Source of the DNA: Muraenolepis orangiensis
Lineage: Eukaryota; Chordata; Actinopteri; Gadiformes; Muraenolepididae
Direction of reading: 5' to 3'
DNA: 64,000 bases
Assembly (NCBI GenBank): GCA_027704905.1
Contig: CM050999.1
Location: forward strand, 987,859 to 1,051,858
Shown: one piece after another, positions 31,487 to 43,540 of the stretch
Layout of the letters: each line of letters begins with the position of its first letter
How positions within the stretch are numbered: the first letter of the stretch is position 1
Notes under the pieces: model-generated
Told to the model about the DNA's origin: nothing
Databases searched by the model: none
Seen by the model: only the letters and a program-made list of their open reading frames with translations
Program-made: the position numbers and the translations under genes

Positions 31487-34400
31487 ATGAATCTTAGATC
31501 AGCAGCCAGAGGACTTCTAGCTTTCCTTCTGTCAGTACCAGGTTGGTACACTTACACTGTGAACATTTAGTTGAACTGGTTCAATCTGTAACATGACATG
31601 CAAGCAACTGAGGCTGAGGAGAGGGTGAAACAACGGTGTTGTAACTAGATGTGACATCTACAGAATGGACCTTGACAGCTGTGTTTGGTTTAGAAGACCA
31701 AACGAATACAACAATTACTACAGCCTCTTATAGTCAAAGTTTTTTTAGAGAACAATATTCTGCTCATTATAATAGTTTACATTGCGTTACATTATGTTGC
31801 ATTTCAGATTACAATACAGATGTGTTGGCCATTTCCTGGTTGCTATGTAACTTCTGTTAAATATATACAACATTGATGGGTTGATTTAGTTCCTATTTAA
31901 AGTATATCACTATCTATATCTCTATCACTATCTGTATCACTTACTATCTTTATCACTATGTCTATCACTAGCTCCATCACTAGCATCACTATCACTATCT
32001 CTTGTCTCTAGTTATATCTCTGTCACTATCTCTATCTCTATTACTATCATTATCTATATCACTAGCTATATCATTATCTCTCCATATTACTAGCTAAATC
32101 ACTGTCTCTATCACTATCACTATCTCTATCTCTCTCTTTCACTATCACTATCACTCATTCCTCTCACAGCTCAGTGGTCAGCATCTGTAGTTTCCAGCTC
32201 CACCCAACATCCTCCATCCTCTTTATGTATCTTGTGATCATCCACTCCATCAGCTGACTGCTTGTTGTGTTTTGACTGAGAAAGTGTCTTGTTTATTTTC
32301 AATGAGATGTTTGTTTTTTACAGCGCTACACGGTAATAATGGCTGGACAGTCACCTACACACCTAGTAATGTCTGCGCTTTAAGACGATCAACGGTTAAC
32401 ATCACAAGCTCCTTTAAATACCCTAAATATATTAACGATATCCGTACAACAGTGGAGGAGAGACTGTGGTTTACTAAAACACCCAGCAATCAGCCGTTTG
32501 ATCTGAAACTTGATAAAGACTATACAGATCGTGTTGAATACAGTTGTGTGGAGAAAAGGTGTTGGTCTGTCCGGTCGAGGTGTGAAGTGTGTACCCTGAG
32601 TATCAAACACCTGACACAGAGTGACTCTGCTGTGTACAAGTTTAGGTTCATAACAAAGCCGAATGGGAGCTATACTGGTAGCCCTGGAGTGACATTAACT
32701 GTGACCGGTAACTAACTTATTATTAACACATCTATTGCAAAACGTGTGTGTGTGTGTGTGTGTGTATCTGTGTATGTATCTGTGTGTGTGCGTGCATAAG
32801 TGTGTGTGTATCTGTATGTGTGTGGTGTGTGTGTGTGTGTGGTGTGTGGTGTGTGTGTGGTGGTGTGTGGTGTGTGTGTGGTGTGGTGTGTGTGGATATA
32901 TATGTATATGTGTGTATGTGTCTGTATGTATCTGTGTGTAATATGAATGATCTTTGACTACATTTGTTCTCTTACCCAGATCTCCAGGTCCAGGTGTACA
33001 TTCCTTATTCCCAGACCAATCCTACACTTAAATGTCACAGTATGTGTGCTCTAACTGCTCGTCCTCACTACCTCTGGTACAGGAGTAGACAGCATATACA
33101 TACTGGAATGTACTGCAGGGGCGACATTAACTCTAAAGAAAGCTATTGGTGTGCTGTTGAAGGATACAAGCATCTTCCCTCTCTTTCAGTGTGTAAGTCA
33201 ACTCCACAATATACTGACATGACGCCAGATGTAATGGACCTTTAGGGTAAAGAATGTAGATTTAGTATGAATGGACTCCAACGGCGTTGGCTCTCTCAAG
33301 CCTTAGGCTACCAGTAATTAAGGGTACTGGTACCGGTAGTGGAACCGTTTCAGATTGAAGAGAAACAGAAGCGCACAACTTGGTGGAATGCACCCTGGGG
33401 TGAAGATCTTTGTTCTCTGATGATTCCATGCCTCTGTCAGCAGTCACTCTGGTGACTCAGTTTGTGTGTAAATCCATCATGGCTGCACCCTAGTGGTGAA
33501 AGTGTGAAAAAGTTTAAAAGCATGTGATCCACTTAGGAAGAAATTGTACTATAGTACGATGCATAGTACGATACATAGTAAGCCCTTTGTAGACTGTAAC
33601 TGTGATTAAGGGCTAAAAAAAAAATTGCCTTCACTTGACTTGACTAGTGACTACGAGTGTACACACATACGTACATTGACCTTTGCTATTTTGTTTCAGT
33701 TCCACCTTAAGAGACCAATTAAACATCCATTCAGCCATCATTCACAGTCCCTTGGACATAGTAGTCATTCCTAAGTGACAAGGCTCTGTCCTGTTAGGAG
33801 GACGGTTCTCCACCTTGTTGTCTCAAGGCTCCCTCCACGTTGGGATCGTACTCTACATTCACTCTAGCTCTAGCGTTTTGCGTAATATATATATAAACAT
33901 CGCGTCTAATATATAAACATATTTGATATATCCGGTCTAACAAAATGTTCCGCTGGTATTCATGTATTCCTGTATGCCTGGAAAAACCATGAACTACATG
34001 TAGTATTGTGTTAGAGAGAGTAATCTGTATTAGTAGAGAAAGTATTCTGTCTTATTCTGACTCTAGTGTAGTGTGTGCTGTACAGTTTCATGTCTTTAGG
34101 ATGAACATTGATCATTTGTGTTCATAACAGACTCTCCAAGGACCCCCTGGGTGGAGGTGAGTCCCTCTGGTGACATAGAGGAGGGCAGCTCAGTGACTCT
34201 GAGCTGCAGCAGTGATGCCAACCCAGCAGCTGACTACACCTGGCTCAAGCTTAATACAGGGTTAATAAGTCTCCACTCCAGATACATAAACAAGGGGAAA
34301 CAGCTTGTCTTTGGTCCCATCCAGTCTTCACACTCTGGACAATATCTCTGTGAAGCTAAGAATGTGCTAGGGACAACGTCCTCCTCCTCCATGTCCCTCG

Positions 34401-36168
34401 ATGTGAAATGTGAGTAAAACAAAACACAGTATAATAACAAGAGACAGATGTTAAAGTCACAACCATGTCCACATGAAGATTAACCATCATAATTCATCCA
34501 TTATTCGGTTCACTTCTCAAATGCGTTCTTTACATTGTCATTCATATGAAGTACATCATGTTTTCCCAATGACCTCTAGACTGTCCAAGGACCCCCTGGG
34601 TGGAGGTGAGTCCCTCTGGTGACATAGAGGAGGGCAGCTCAGTGATTCTGAGCTGCAGCAGTGATGCCAACCCAGCAGCTGTCTACACCTGGCTCAAGCT
34701 TAATACAGTCTTAATAAGTCTCCACTCCGGATACATAAATCAGGGACAACAGCTTGTCTTTGGTCCCATCCAGTCTTCACACTCTGGACAATATCTCTGT
34801 GAAGCTAAGAATGTGCTAGGGACAACGTCCTCCTCCTCCATGTCCCTCGATGTGAAATGTGAGTAAACACAGTATAATAACATAACACAGATGTTAAAGT
34901 CACAACCATGTCCACATGAAGATGAACCATCATAATTCATCACTTATTCGGTTCACTTCTCAAACGAGTTCTTTACATTGTCATTCATATAAAAGTACAT
35001 CATGTTTTCCCAATGATCTCTAGACGGGCCTAAACACACATCTGTGTCATCAAGTCCCTCTGGGGACATAGAGGAGGGCAGTTCAGTGACTCTGAACTGC
35101 AGCAGTGATGCCAACCCAGCAGCCGACTACACCTGGTTCAAGAACAACCAGCCTCTGCTCTGGGAACCACATCAACGTTATACCTTCCCATCAGTCAGCT
35201 CTAAAGACAGAGGAGCGTACCGCTGTGAAGCACACAACAAATATGGACGGCTCAGCTCTAAATTGGTTTTCATAGATGTCCAGTGTGAGTGGTCAAAAAC
35301 AATCATAAATAATATTAAGAATGTTAATCGGTGATGTCTAATATGCAAACACCTTTGATAAATCCGGTCTTGCAAAATGTTTCTTTGGTATTCATGTATT
35401 TCTGTATGCCTGTAAAAACCATGAACCACAGAAGTATTGTGTTAGAGAGAGTAATCTGTATTAGTAGAGACAGTATTCTGTCTCATACTGACTCTACTGT
35501 AGTGTGTGCTGTACAGTTTCATGTCTTTAGGAGGAACATTGATAATTTGTGTTCATAACAGACTCTCCAAGGACCCCCTGGGTGGAGATGAGTCCCTCTG
35601 GTGACATAGAGGAGGGCAGCTCAGTGACTCTGAGCTGCAGCAGTGATGCCAACCCAGCAGCTGACTACATCTGGTTCAAGGAACATGAAGACTCAGTGAC
35701 GCAATCAGGACAGAACTACACCATCACTAATGTCACCCCTGAGCTTGGAGGACATTATTACTGCCAAGCTCATAATGCAATCGGACGTCACAATTCCACC
35801 TTGTTGTTCGTTAATGTGACGGGTAATTTTTCCTTTAAGAGAGATCACTGTTTAAAGGAGCAACCAAACTCTTGAATGAAACCTCAGCAAAATCATGGCC
35901 GAAATCCAGTGTTGACACTTATAGGACATTTCATTGTCCTATAAATATTGAGTTATTGGTTACTGCATTACTTCTGGTCCTGCTATTTTTGTATCCTTCT
36001 AATGGTAAGTTCACATGAATCAAGTGTTGAATCACTGCTTTCCAGAGACATCAACATCGTCATTATCATCATCATCATCAACATATTTAGTAGGAACCGT
36101 TGCTGTCTTACTGGTCACCATACTCCCCCTGCTCTTCCTTTGGATGAGGTGAGATATTCTTACTCTCT

Positions 36169-36237
<69 letters not shown>

Positions 36238-37142
36238 TTTAACATTAATTTCTTCTGCTGCTTCTTTATCTTTATGTTCTGTTCACCAGAAGAAAGAGAG
36301 CTTCCAGAAAAGCACATGTCCCGGGAGGAAGGCCAGATATCGGGGTGGAGGTGAGCGACAAGAACCTATTTTTCACTAACAAAGAGCTACCCCCCGAGGC
36401 CACGCCCCCAAACAGTAGAGCTACCCCCCGAGGCCACGCCCCCAAACAGTAGAGCTACTCCCCGAGGCCACGCCCTTAAACAGTGGAGCTACATGGAGGC
36501 CAAGCCCCCAAACAACAACATGTGCAACAACAACAACGTGTCGTTCTTTAGCGGCTCTCTTACTTTTCTGACGATGCAGATATAAGAGCTGAGCTCAAAG
36601 AGAAATCATTAAGCTATGTTCTATTTTTAAGAGATTACTGCCTCATACAAGCGTTGTGAGAAACTCCTGGACAAGTTGCGCCATTTGTCCAATTTGGATG
36701 ACTAAATGTACTCTTCTGTCCTCAGTCACTTCCTGTTCCTGTGTATGGCAACGTCTCAACTCTGACCAATCGCTCGGCTGCTGCAGCACAAAGAGAACCA
36801 ATAGAAGAGCAGGATGATCTTCACTATGCCACCATCTACACTCCCTGCTCAGAGAACCAGGTCCAATCAGATCAGAAAGAGCAGGTCCTTTACTCTTTGG
36901 TCAACATTAAAAGACCCAACGCTGTCCCTGAGTAAGCATTTCTTTATAATTCTAGACCAAAATGAAACCAAAATTCAACTATGTGTGGGACTTCATCAAC
37001 CAAAGGGAGACTTTGAGGAGGACATTTCTAAATCTGTGTAACAAACTGAAGTTCCTAACTTCTCATCATCTCTTTTTCACTTCTTCTTTTCAGGGACAGT
37101 GACCAGTTATACAGCACCATCAATAAACAACCCAGAGTTTAA
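31487..37142 (+). CDS. cd22-like: CD22/Siglec-like inhibitory receptor L4, complete
   Basis: Eleven coding exons, all in phase: 31487-31541 signal; 32324-32707 Ig1; 32980-33192 Ig2; 34131-34409, 34580-34858, 35024-35284, 35562-35822 C2 Ig domains; 36046-36148 transmembrane; 36290-36350 basic juxtamembrane; 36726-36931 tyrosine motifs; 37094-37142 end. They total 2151 nt, or 716 residues. A non-coding exon ends at 31269; the next exon starts at 31428. Ig1 has an N-terminal Trp, an E-strand Cys ('EVCTLSI') and an F-strand Arg ('YKFRF'), as in Siglec V domains, which bind sialic acid. Its B-strand Cys is Ser (AGC, 32407-32409). The transmembrane core is 'VAVLLVTILPLLFL'. The tail has ITIMs 'LHYATI' (Tyr 36825-36827) and 'VLYSLV', plus 'PVYGNV' and 'QLYSTI'. 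ITIMs recruit SHP-1/SHP-2. The first two C2 exons are near-identical duplicates. Confidence 0.9.
31905..32160. repeat. ATCACT/ATCTCT satellite in receptor intron 1 (L4)
   Basis: Degenerate 6-12-bp units (TATCACTATCTC type) fill about 250 bp of the intron before the Ig1 exon. Confidence 0.85.
32744..32900. repeat. (GT)n microsatellite in receptor intron 2 (L4)
   Basis: Imperfect GT repeats with GGTG interruptions lie between the Ig1 and Ig2 exons. Confidence 0.93.
33193..34130. other. Receptor intron 3 (L4)
   Basis: 938 bp between the Ig2 and Ig3 exons. The in-frame extension of Ig2 stops at TAG (33243-33245). No other exon is seen. A short AT-rich insertion at 33885-33915 is specific to this copy. 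Confidence 0.7.
36163..36234. repeat. (CT)n microsatellite in receptor intron 8 (L4)
   Basis: CT repeats of about 70 bp, 15 bp after the transmembrane exon donor, where they could act as a pyrimidine tract for the next acceptor. Confidence 0.95.
36383..36515. repeat. ~34-bp minisatellite in receptor intron 9 (L4)
   Basis: Four units of 34 bp; the first three are nearly identical. The same ordered set of units appears at 51908-52045. Confidence 0.85.
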
Positions 37143-37392
37143 ATCAGTATGATGTGGGTTGGCTTTGTAAGTGGGTGTACTTTAATGTGTCTCATTCATT
37201 CAGTGTAAAATGTCCAATTGTTTGTGTGTATAGGCTTCTACTTAATAATAATTAAATAATAATAATAATTATTATTATTATTATTACTTGTGATGGCCCT
37301 GCTCCTGTGAGGGCAGGTCCTAAAGGCACCACCTGCTGGTTGTCTGAACGTACTGCACCTGTAAGAGCAGGTGGTTGTGAGTGGCAGTTAAC

Positions 37393-37610
37393 AGGCGGCA
37401 GTATAGCTCAGGAGGTAGAACAGTTGCCTCACAACCGGAAGGTTGTTGGTTGATCCGTGGCTTCTCCTAGCAAAAAAACTGTCAAGGTGTCCTTGAGACC
37501 CTAACCCTTACTGCTCCCCAGGCGCTGTATAAATAGCTGACCGCTGCTCTTAATACTAGGATGGGTTAAATGCAGAGAAATTCCTTTTGCTGTACAGCAA
37601 GTATTTGAAT
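37393..37610 (+). mobile_element. tRNA-derived SINE (unit of L4)
   Basis: Same SINE as at 20733-20955. A unit-specific (AAT)n/(ATT)n hairpin-forming insertion (37247-37287) precedes it in this copy. Confidence 0.75.
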
Positions 37611-38134
37611 AATTATATAGTGGCACTACTTATTGGTTTGTATTTTAGATGACGACTCCCTCTTTATGTTAAACACGTGCTATTGCATGCATAATATCAG
37701 ATTGGCTGATAGGGTTACACCTGCTGATGCTACACACCTGGCCTCTGTCCGCAAATTCAAACTGAATGGAAGGGGTCCCTGAATGTAGCTGAAACTATTT
37801 TCTAATGGTGGGGGTCACACTTACAGCTGGTGGTATACTAAAATATATAATATGAGGCCTTTAAAGGCTTGTGGCTTCCCCTCATCCTATCTTTCTCTGC
37901 TGCTGTCCAGGGATGCCTTCCAATAGTCTGTCTACAGCGGTTCCCCTCTGGCTTTCTGCTAAATCTCCAGAAGTGTTCCTTGATCTTCATTGTACTGACG
38001 TGCCGTCTTGGGCACTGAGGTTGATACATCAGTGGATCCTCATATTGGTTTCTGTTGTTCTGCTTTACACACAAACCTTATTGCTCCATGTGTACATGTC
38101 ACCCTTACATCTATGGGTTGTAATCTTTTCTGTC

Positions 38135-38140
38135 AATAAA
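38135..38140 (+). promoter_or_regulatory. Candidate polyadenylation signal of receptor L4
   Basis: AATAAA about 1.0 kb after the stop, shared with L2 and L3. Confidence 0.4.
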
Positions 38141-38290
38141 AACCTGATGAACTACTACCTTTACTGTTTTGTCGATTTATGGTTGCGACGGCTTGAGGTA
38201 GTCGTAACAAACTCTTCAATTATACAAAGAATGGGATCTCACCAAGTTATGTTTGAGCTGTGAATGTTAAGCCACACACGGATTGTTGTT

Positions 38291-39000
38291 TGCGGAACCC
38301 CGGGGGGTAGTGCAGAAAGAGTCGGAGGCAAAAAGGAGTTTAGAACCCGTAGGCGTCTTTATTCAGATAAAGCTCCAAGGAATACACTGATATGAGGTGT
38401 CAACAATCAACTATGTGTGTGTCAATTCTGGAAGTAAATAATACAATGTGTAAAGCGACTTACGTGAGTGCGAAATGGAAATCCAAACAGGGGGTGTTGT
38501 ATAATGTGCGGGGAGAAGCTGAAGTCCAAATACAAACAAAAACATCCAGCGGTAAAATAAATCAAGTAGAAAAATCCAACAAGGAACAAACGAGAAAAAT
38601 CGTCCAACGAGGAAATACCAGGAATCCACAGGAGATCAAGACAGGGTCTTCACTGGGGAACACGGAGGAGTATTGCCAGAGAGTCTCGGGTTGAACAACG
38701 GGAAAGTTCTGGCAACGAGTGACAGGGGAGCGGAGTCTAAATAATAGGGAGCCTGATTGGGAATAGGGAACAGGTGCGCTGACGTGACTACGGTCTTCTG
38801 GGACGGAGTGTTCTGGGTGTAGTAACCCCAGGTGGCAGAGAGGGGGAGGCAGAGTAGAGGAGAGTCCTCTAACCATAGACCATATACTGTAGAGCCAATA
38901 AGAGCTCTTAGCCTATTAGTGAAGCCCAACCATAGACCATATACCATAGAGCCAATGAGAGCTCTTTGCCTATTGGTTGAGCCCAACAACAGACTATATA
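38291..39000 (-). mobile_element. Probable solo LTR (unit of L4)
   Basis: Same block as 21679-22420. After it, unit sequence continues only to about 39081 before unrelated transposon DNA begins. Confidence 0.45.
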
Positions 39001-39081
39001 ACATAAATATATTTGGGGTCAGAAGTGAAAATGGGGTCTGGGATCATGGACCAAAGAGTTGTTGAACCGCCGGGGAGACAG

Positions 39082-41430
39082 CTCCTCTGGGACCTTCGCA
39101 GGCCATCCCTCCCGGATGTAAGTGCGGAGCCGGGAGAGCATGGGGTCCTCCTCTGACGCGAGCCGAAGGTCCTCCAGGGCCTGGAGCGGGGCGTGGAGCA
39201 TGAGTATGAGCTCTGTTGTGTCCGGGCGGGGGGGCGGGGGTGGCGCGGGAGAGCAGGTCAGCCACCACATTCTCCCTGCTGGGAGTAAACAGTGTGGTGA
39301 AGTCATACGGCTGGAGTCTCTCTGACCAGCGGTAGATCCTCAGCGGTTTGTGCCCCGACCCCGATGTAGCAAGCAGGGCCGTGAGAGCCTGATGGTCAGT
39401 ACGCAACGTAAAATGTCGCCCGTACACATACATGTGCCACCGCCCGCTCCCCCACCGAGTATTTCAGTTCGGCCCAGTTGAGGGGCCGAGAGGCGAACGC
39501 CACCGGGCGTTCCGTGCCCCTTTGGATCTGGGACAGCACCGCCCCTATGGCCGTATTGGACGCGTCACAGGTCACGAACGTGGGGCTCGCCAGGTCAAAG
39601 AATGACCAGACCGCGTCCTGTTTCAGGAGCTCGCGTAGTGGGGAGGTGGTCGAGGAGTACTGGGGAAGGAAACGCAGGTAGTAGGCCGTCATCCCCAGAA
39701 ACGAAGAGATCTGAGCTGGGCAGGACGGCTCAGGCAGGCGCAGTACCGCCTCTACGTTTGAGTGTAGCGGGCTGAGGTTGCGTGAGGTTGTGACTGGCGA
39801 GGACGTCCAGCACCCTCGCCAGGCGCCAGGCGTTCGTCATGAACGGCCGGTGTTGCACCATGAACCACTATGTCGTCCAGGAAAACGACCACGCCCGGGA
39901 TGCCGGCGAAGATGGTGGTCATGATTTTTTGAAAACAGCTGGGGGCCGAGCTGAGGCCGAAGGGCATGTGGGTATAGCGAAACACTCCGACATGCGTCAC
40001 AAAATCTGTAAGGCTGCGGCTGTCAGGGTGCAGCGGAACCTGCAGGTAGCCTTGGCGAAGGTCTAGTTTTGTGAACAGGGAAGAGCCGTAGAATTGTGCG
40101 GCTAGCTCCTCCACTGTGGGCAGCGGATACCTGTCAGGTATCACGGCCTTGTTCACCGGCCTGAGATCGATGCATGGGCGCAGGCCCCCTGACTTTTTTT
40201 TCACCACCACCAGGTTTGAAATCCACGGGGAAGCATCAATGCGCTCGATGATGCCCGCGTCCAAGAGTTTTTGCAGCTCGGTGGTGACGTTGTCGCGCAG
40301 GGCGAGAGGCAGGCGGTGTATGGGCTGAATCACCGGATGTACCTCAGGCTTGAGGAGGGGCTGGTGGTCAAAGGCGGTGAGGCAGCCCAAACCACTGAAC
40401 AGAGCAGGCCAGCGCTGTTGCCACGGCGAGCCAACAGACAAGATGGCGGCCCCAGAATTGTCCACCAGGGTGAAACCCAGCTCACAAAACAAAATCAAAA
40501 CCCATGAGTGGATGGTCGTCGGCGGCCCAGGCGTACGTGGAGGTGGGCTGTCGGTTGAGGGAACAGAGCGACAGACCCATGAAAAATGGTTCTGCCTGCC
40601 ACATCGTTGACACCTCTGTCCCTTGGCAGTACCTTGGTTTGGAGCTCGACTCTGGTGCGATGATGAGCCACAATTACCACAGGCCCGGCGTGCTGCCGTA
40701 CCCTGGCATGCTGCAAAGTTCACGTCCAAGTAGTCCTCAGGGAAAACCTCCCCGGGAGGCCCCATGGGTAGCGCCACCGTTTGAGTTAGTAGCATGGGTC
40801 TGGGGGGAAAAGAACTAGAGGAGGGAGCTAACTGTGATACTAAGGCTGCTGCTGACTCAAGCTGGAAAGCTATATCCACTGCTCTTGCTAAAGTTAGCTT
40901 GTCTGTCATCATTAGCAACTTTTCTCTGAGCTTTGGGCTATTAGTGTGCTCAGCCAGCTGATCCCGTATCAGTTCATCTTCCAGCACCCCGAATTTACAG
41001 AGGCTGGCTAGTCCCCTCAGATCAGCCACGTAATGGTGGATGGACTCACCCGCCTGTTGCTGACGTTGCCAAAAAACGATCCGCCGGAGCATAACATTTT
41101 GTGGAGCAGCAAAGTGTCCAGTGAGCAGTGTAACACAGTCACTATATTTCGGAGCGGGTCCGAGAGTCCGAAGAATCCGCTGTCCCTTGCTGCCCAGCGT
41201 GTGTATCAGCAGGGCTTTCTTCTGTTCGTCGTTAGCATCAGCTAGCCCCGCGGCTACTATGAACGTTTCGAAGGACTCAAGCCAGCGAACCCACGGGATC
41301 GGCGGTTCGCCGGCAGTGCGAGGAACGGGGAGAGAGGTGAGAGTAGAGAATCCATAATCCTCGTCCCCAATGTTGTGTTTAATAAGACTATGGACTACGA
41401 CTTTTAGGTTGACCCCAAAACTCCCGGTCA
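39082..41430 (-). mobile_element. Ty3/gypsy retroelement fragment 1 (gag-pol, broken)
   Basis: Minus-strand frames in order: gag-like region (from about 41431), a zinc-knuckle region ('CQRCGRQNHFSWVC'), a protease-like active-site segment reading 'LVDNSGAAILS' (Asp-Asn-Ser where Asp-Ser/Thr-Gly is expected), then, after an apparent deletion, reverse transcriptase ('VFLDDIVVHG') in the same frame down to 39752. RNase H ('TFVTCDASNTAIGAVLSQ') follows in a second frame (39396-39692) and its end in a third (39069-39433). Integrase and both LTRs are missing. It is a defective Ty3/gypsy copy. The left edge joins receptor-unit flank at about 39081. Confidence 0.85.
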
Positions 41431-41439
41431 CACCGGATG

Positions 41440-42650
41440 TAACGCATACATAACACCTCCCTGTACATTTTGGGTTCTTTCATTTTTACAGCATTTTCGG
41501 TGAACTCTAGCTTTTGCTCACAGAGGGATTCTCTTGGTTTGCAGTCTTGCATGTCAAACCTCTGTAGTATTTTGTTTACATACCTTCCCTGTGTTATTTG
41601 TATACAACCTTCTGTCTGATCAAAGTCAACACCCAGGAAGTATTTCAGTTTGCCTAAGTCTTTCATTTTAAACTTAGCAGTTAGCATTATTTTGATATCT
41701 TTCAGTGCTTTTTTTTTGTCAACCAATATGATTATGATGACCTTTTCACCATGTTTCTCTTTTGAATACACACAGTGGTCAGCAGGATTTTGCACGAAAT
41801 CCTCCTCACTTAAGTGTGAATCTAACATTGTGTTCCACATCCTGCCTGACTGCTTCAAACCACACAATGATTTCTGTAGCTTACAAACTACATTTTCACT
41901 TGTATTTGTCTTCTTCTCATAACCTACTGGTTGCTCTACATATATTTCACAGTCTATCGGTGCATGCAGAGCTGTCTTGACATCCATTTGGTGTAGAATT
42001 ACATTCTCTTGTACCGCTTTTTGCCTCGTCATTTTAACCCTCTCTTTGTTTGGGTAGTACACTAAGTAAGCTGGGCTTTTTTTGTCATTGCCTACAAAAA
42101 CACCTTGGTCACAGCTAGAGTGTCACAGCTAGATCTTCCCCTTCTCTTGTCTGTATGTGAAGCACTCAGATCCAAACTGCATTTTGGACACATTTGGTCA
42201 GTTAACATTTAGTATGGTGTCTGTTTTGTGCGTCTACTGTAGCACCTATTCCTTACATGGGCTGCTGTCTGGACAGCATGATTCCACAGCCTATTAGGTA
42301 ACTGGCTTTCTAACACCTGCCCATTTCAAAAAGTGTTGGCCAGCCTCTTTCTGCCGTGCCATTTTGGTGAGGCGTATAAGACGCATATGTTTCGTGTCTA
42401 ATCCTGTTCTTGTTTAACAGTGCCTGCAAACCCTTGCTTGTAAACTCTTTTCTATTATCTGAACGGATACATTTTACTTCTCCATACGGAGCTATGTCTG
42501 CTAGGAACTTTTCAGTAGCTTTTGTTGTGTCACTTTTGGATTTAAGGAAATATACGAATACAACACTAGAGTTATCGTCTGTGAACAACTATCTATGTCC
42601 CTCTATGGACTTGGTTTGCATAGGACCGGCTAGGTCAGTATGCACTATCG
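41440..42650 (-). mobile_element. Ty1/copia retroelement fragment (integrase and RT, broken)
   Basis: Minus strand: integrase part at 42310-42588 ('RSDNRKEFTSKG', 'HQNGTAERG') and reverse-transcriptase part at 41388-42062 ('HQMDVKTAL', 'IYVEQPVGYE', 'CKLQKSLCGLKQSG', 'MKDLGKLKYFLGVDF'). The catalytic box is damaged: 'IIIILVDKKKAL' has one Asp where a YVDD-type pair is expected. The parts lie in different frames. It joins the neighbouring gypsy fragment without LTRs. Confidence 0.82.
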
Positions 42651-42744
42651 TCTGACTGTATGCAAACTGGACCCACTCCAGTTTGCATACAGACCATACA
42701 GGTCTGTAGACAACGCCATCTCCCTGGCACTACACATGGCCCTG

Positions 42745-43540
42745 AAGCAAGTCAAATCAAGTCAAGTCAAGTTTATTGACACTTCACAGTTTACACAAGT
42801 GTAAGCAATGAGTGAAAATCGTATGTGCAATACCTGACACAACAATAAAAATAAAAATAAAAAGTTAAATATATAAAAATGCAATATATTAAATGCAGTA
42901 TGTCAGTAAAAGAGCAATATATATATATAAATCAATGTAATAAAATGTACATTGTTATATGCTAAACACCCTTGTTCAGCAGCCTGCTAAGCAGTTCCCA
43001 TACCAGGCAGTGATACACCCTGTAAGAACACTCTCGATTGTGCTGGTGTAGAATATTCTCAGGATGCGGGGGCCCATGCTGAATTTCCTCAGACGCCTGG
43101 TGCCCCCACCTGTAACTTGATTATGGACTAAGATTGGAAACAACATTTCATCCACTCTGGTCCTCAACACCGGAGCACCCCAAGGCTGCTGCCTCAGTCC
43201 CCGGCTGTACTCGCTGTACACACATGACTGTACTGCCACACACAATAATCAAATTATCAAGTTTGCAGACACCACAGTCATCGGCCTGATAAGCGAGAGC
43301 GACGAAACGGAGAACAGAGATGAAGTTGTCCAGCTGATTCAATGGTGCAACAAGACTAAGGAGCTGATCATGGATGTCTGGAGCCACCGGGGCACCCACT
43401 CCATTATCAGCCTGGACGGGACACCGGTGGAAGTCGTCAGCTGCTTCCGTTTCCTAGGGTTACAGATTTTGGACAACCTGGCGTGGACCCGCAACACGGA
43501 GGTCATGCTGAAGAAGGCCGGACGTGCTGGTGGTTTTCTT
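42745..43540. mobile_element. LINE fragment with internal inversion
   Basis: The left half (42745-43110) is a LINE 3' end on the minus strand: (CAAGT)n tail, then 'LRRLRKF'-type C-terminal coding sequence ('TGCITAWYGNC'). The right half (43130-43535) is reverse transcriptase on the plus strand ('NTGAPQGCCLSPRLY', 'IKFADTTVIGL', 'FRFLGLQILDNL'). The catalytic pair is reduced to a single Asp. Opposed halves of one element are what a 5' inversion during LINE integration produces. Confidence 0.7.
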
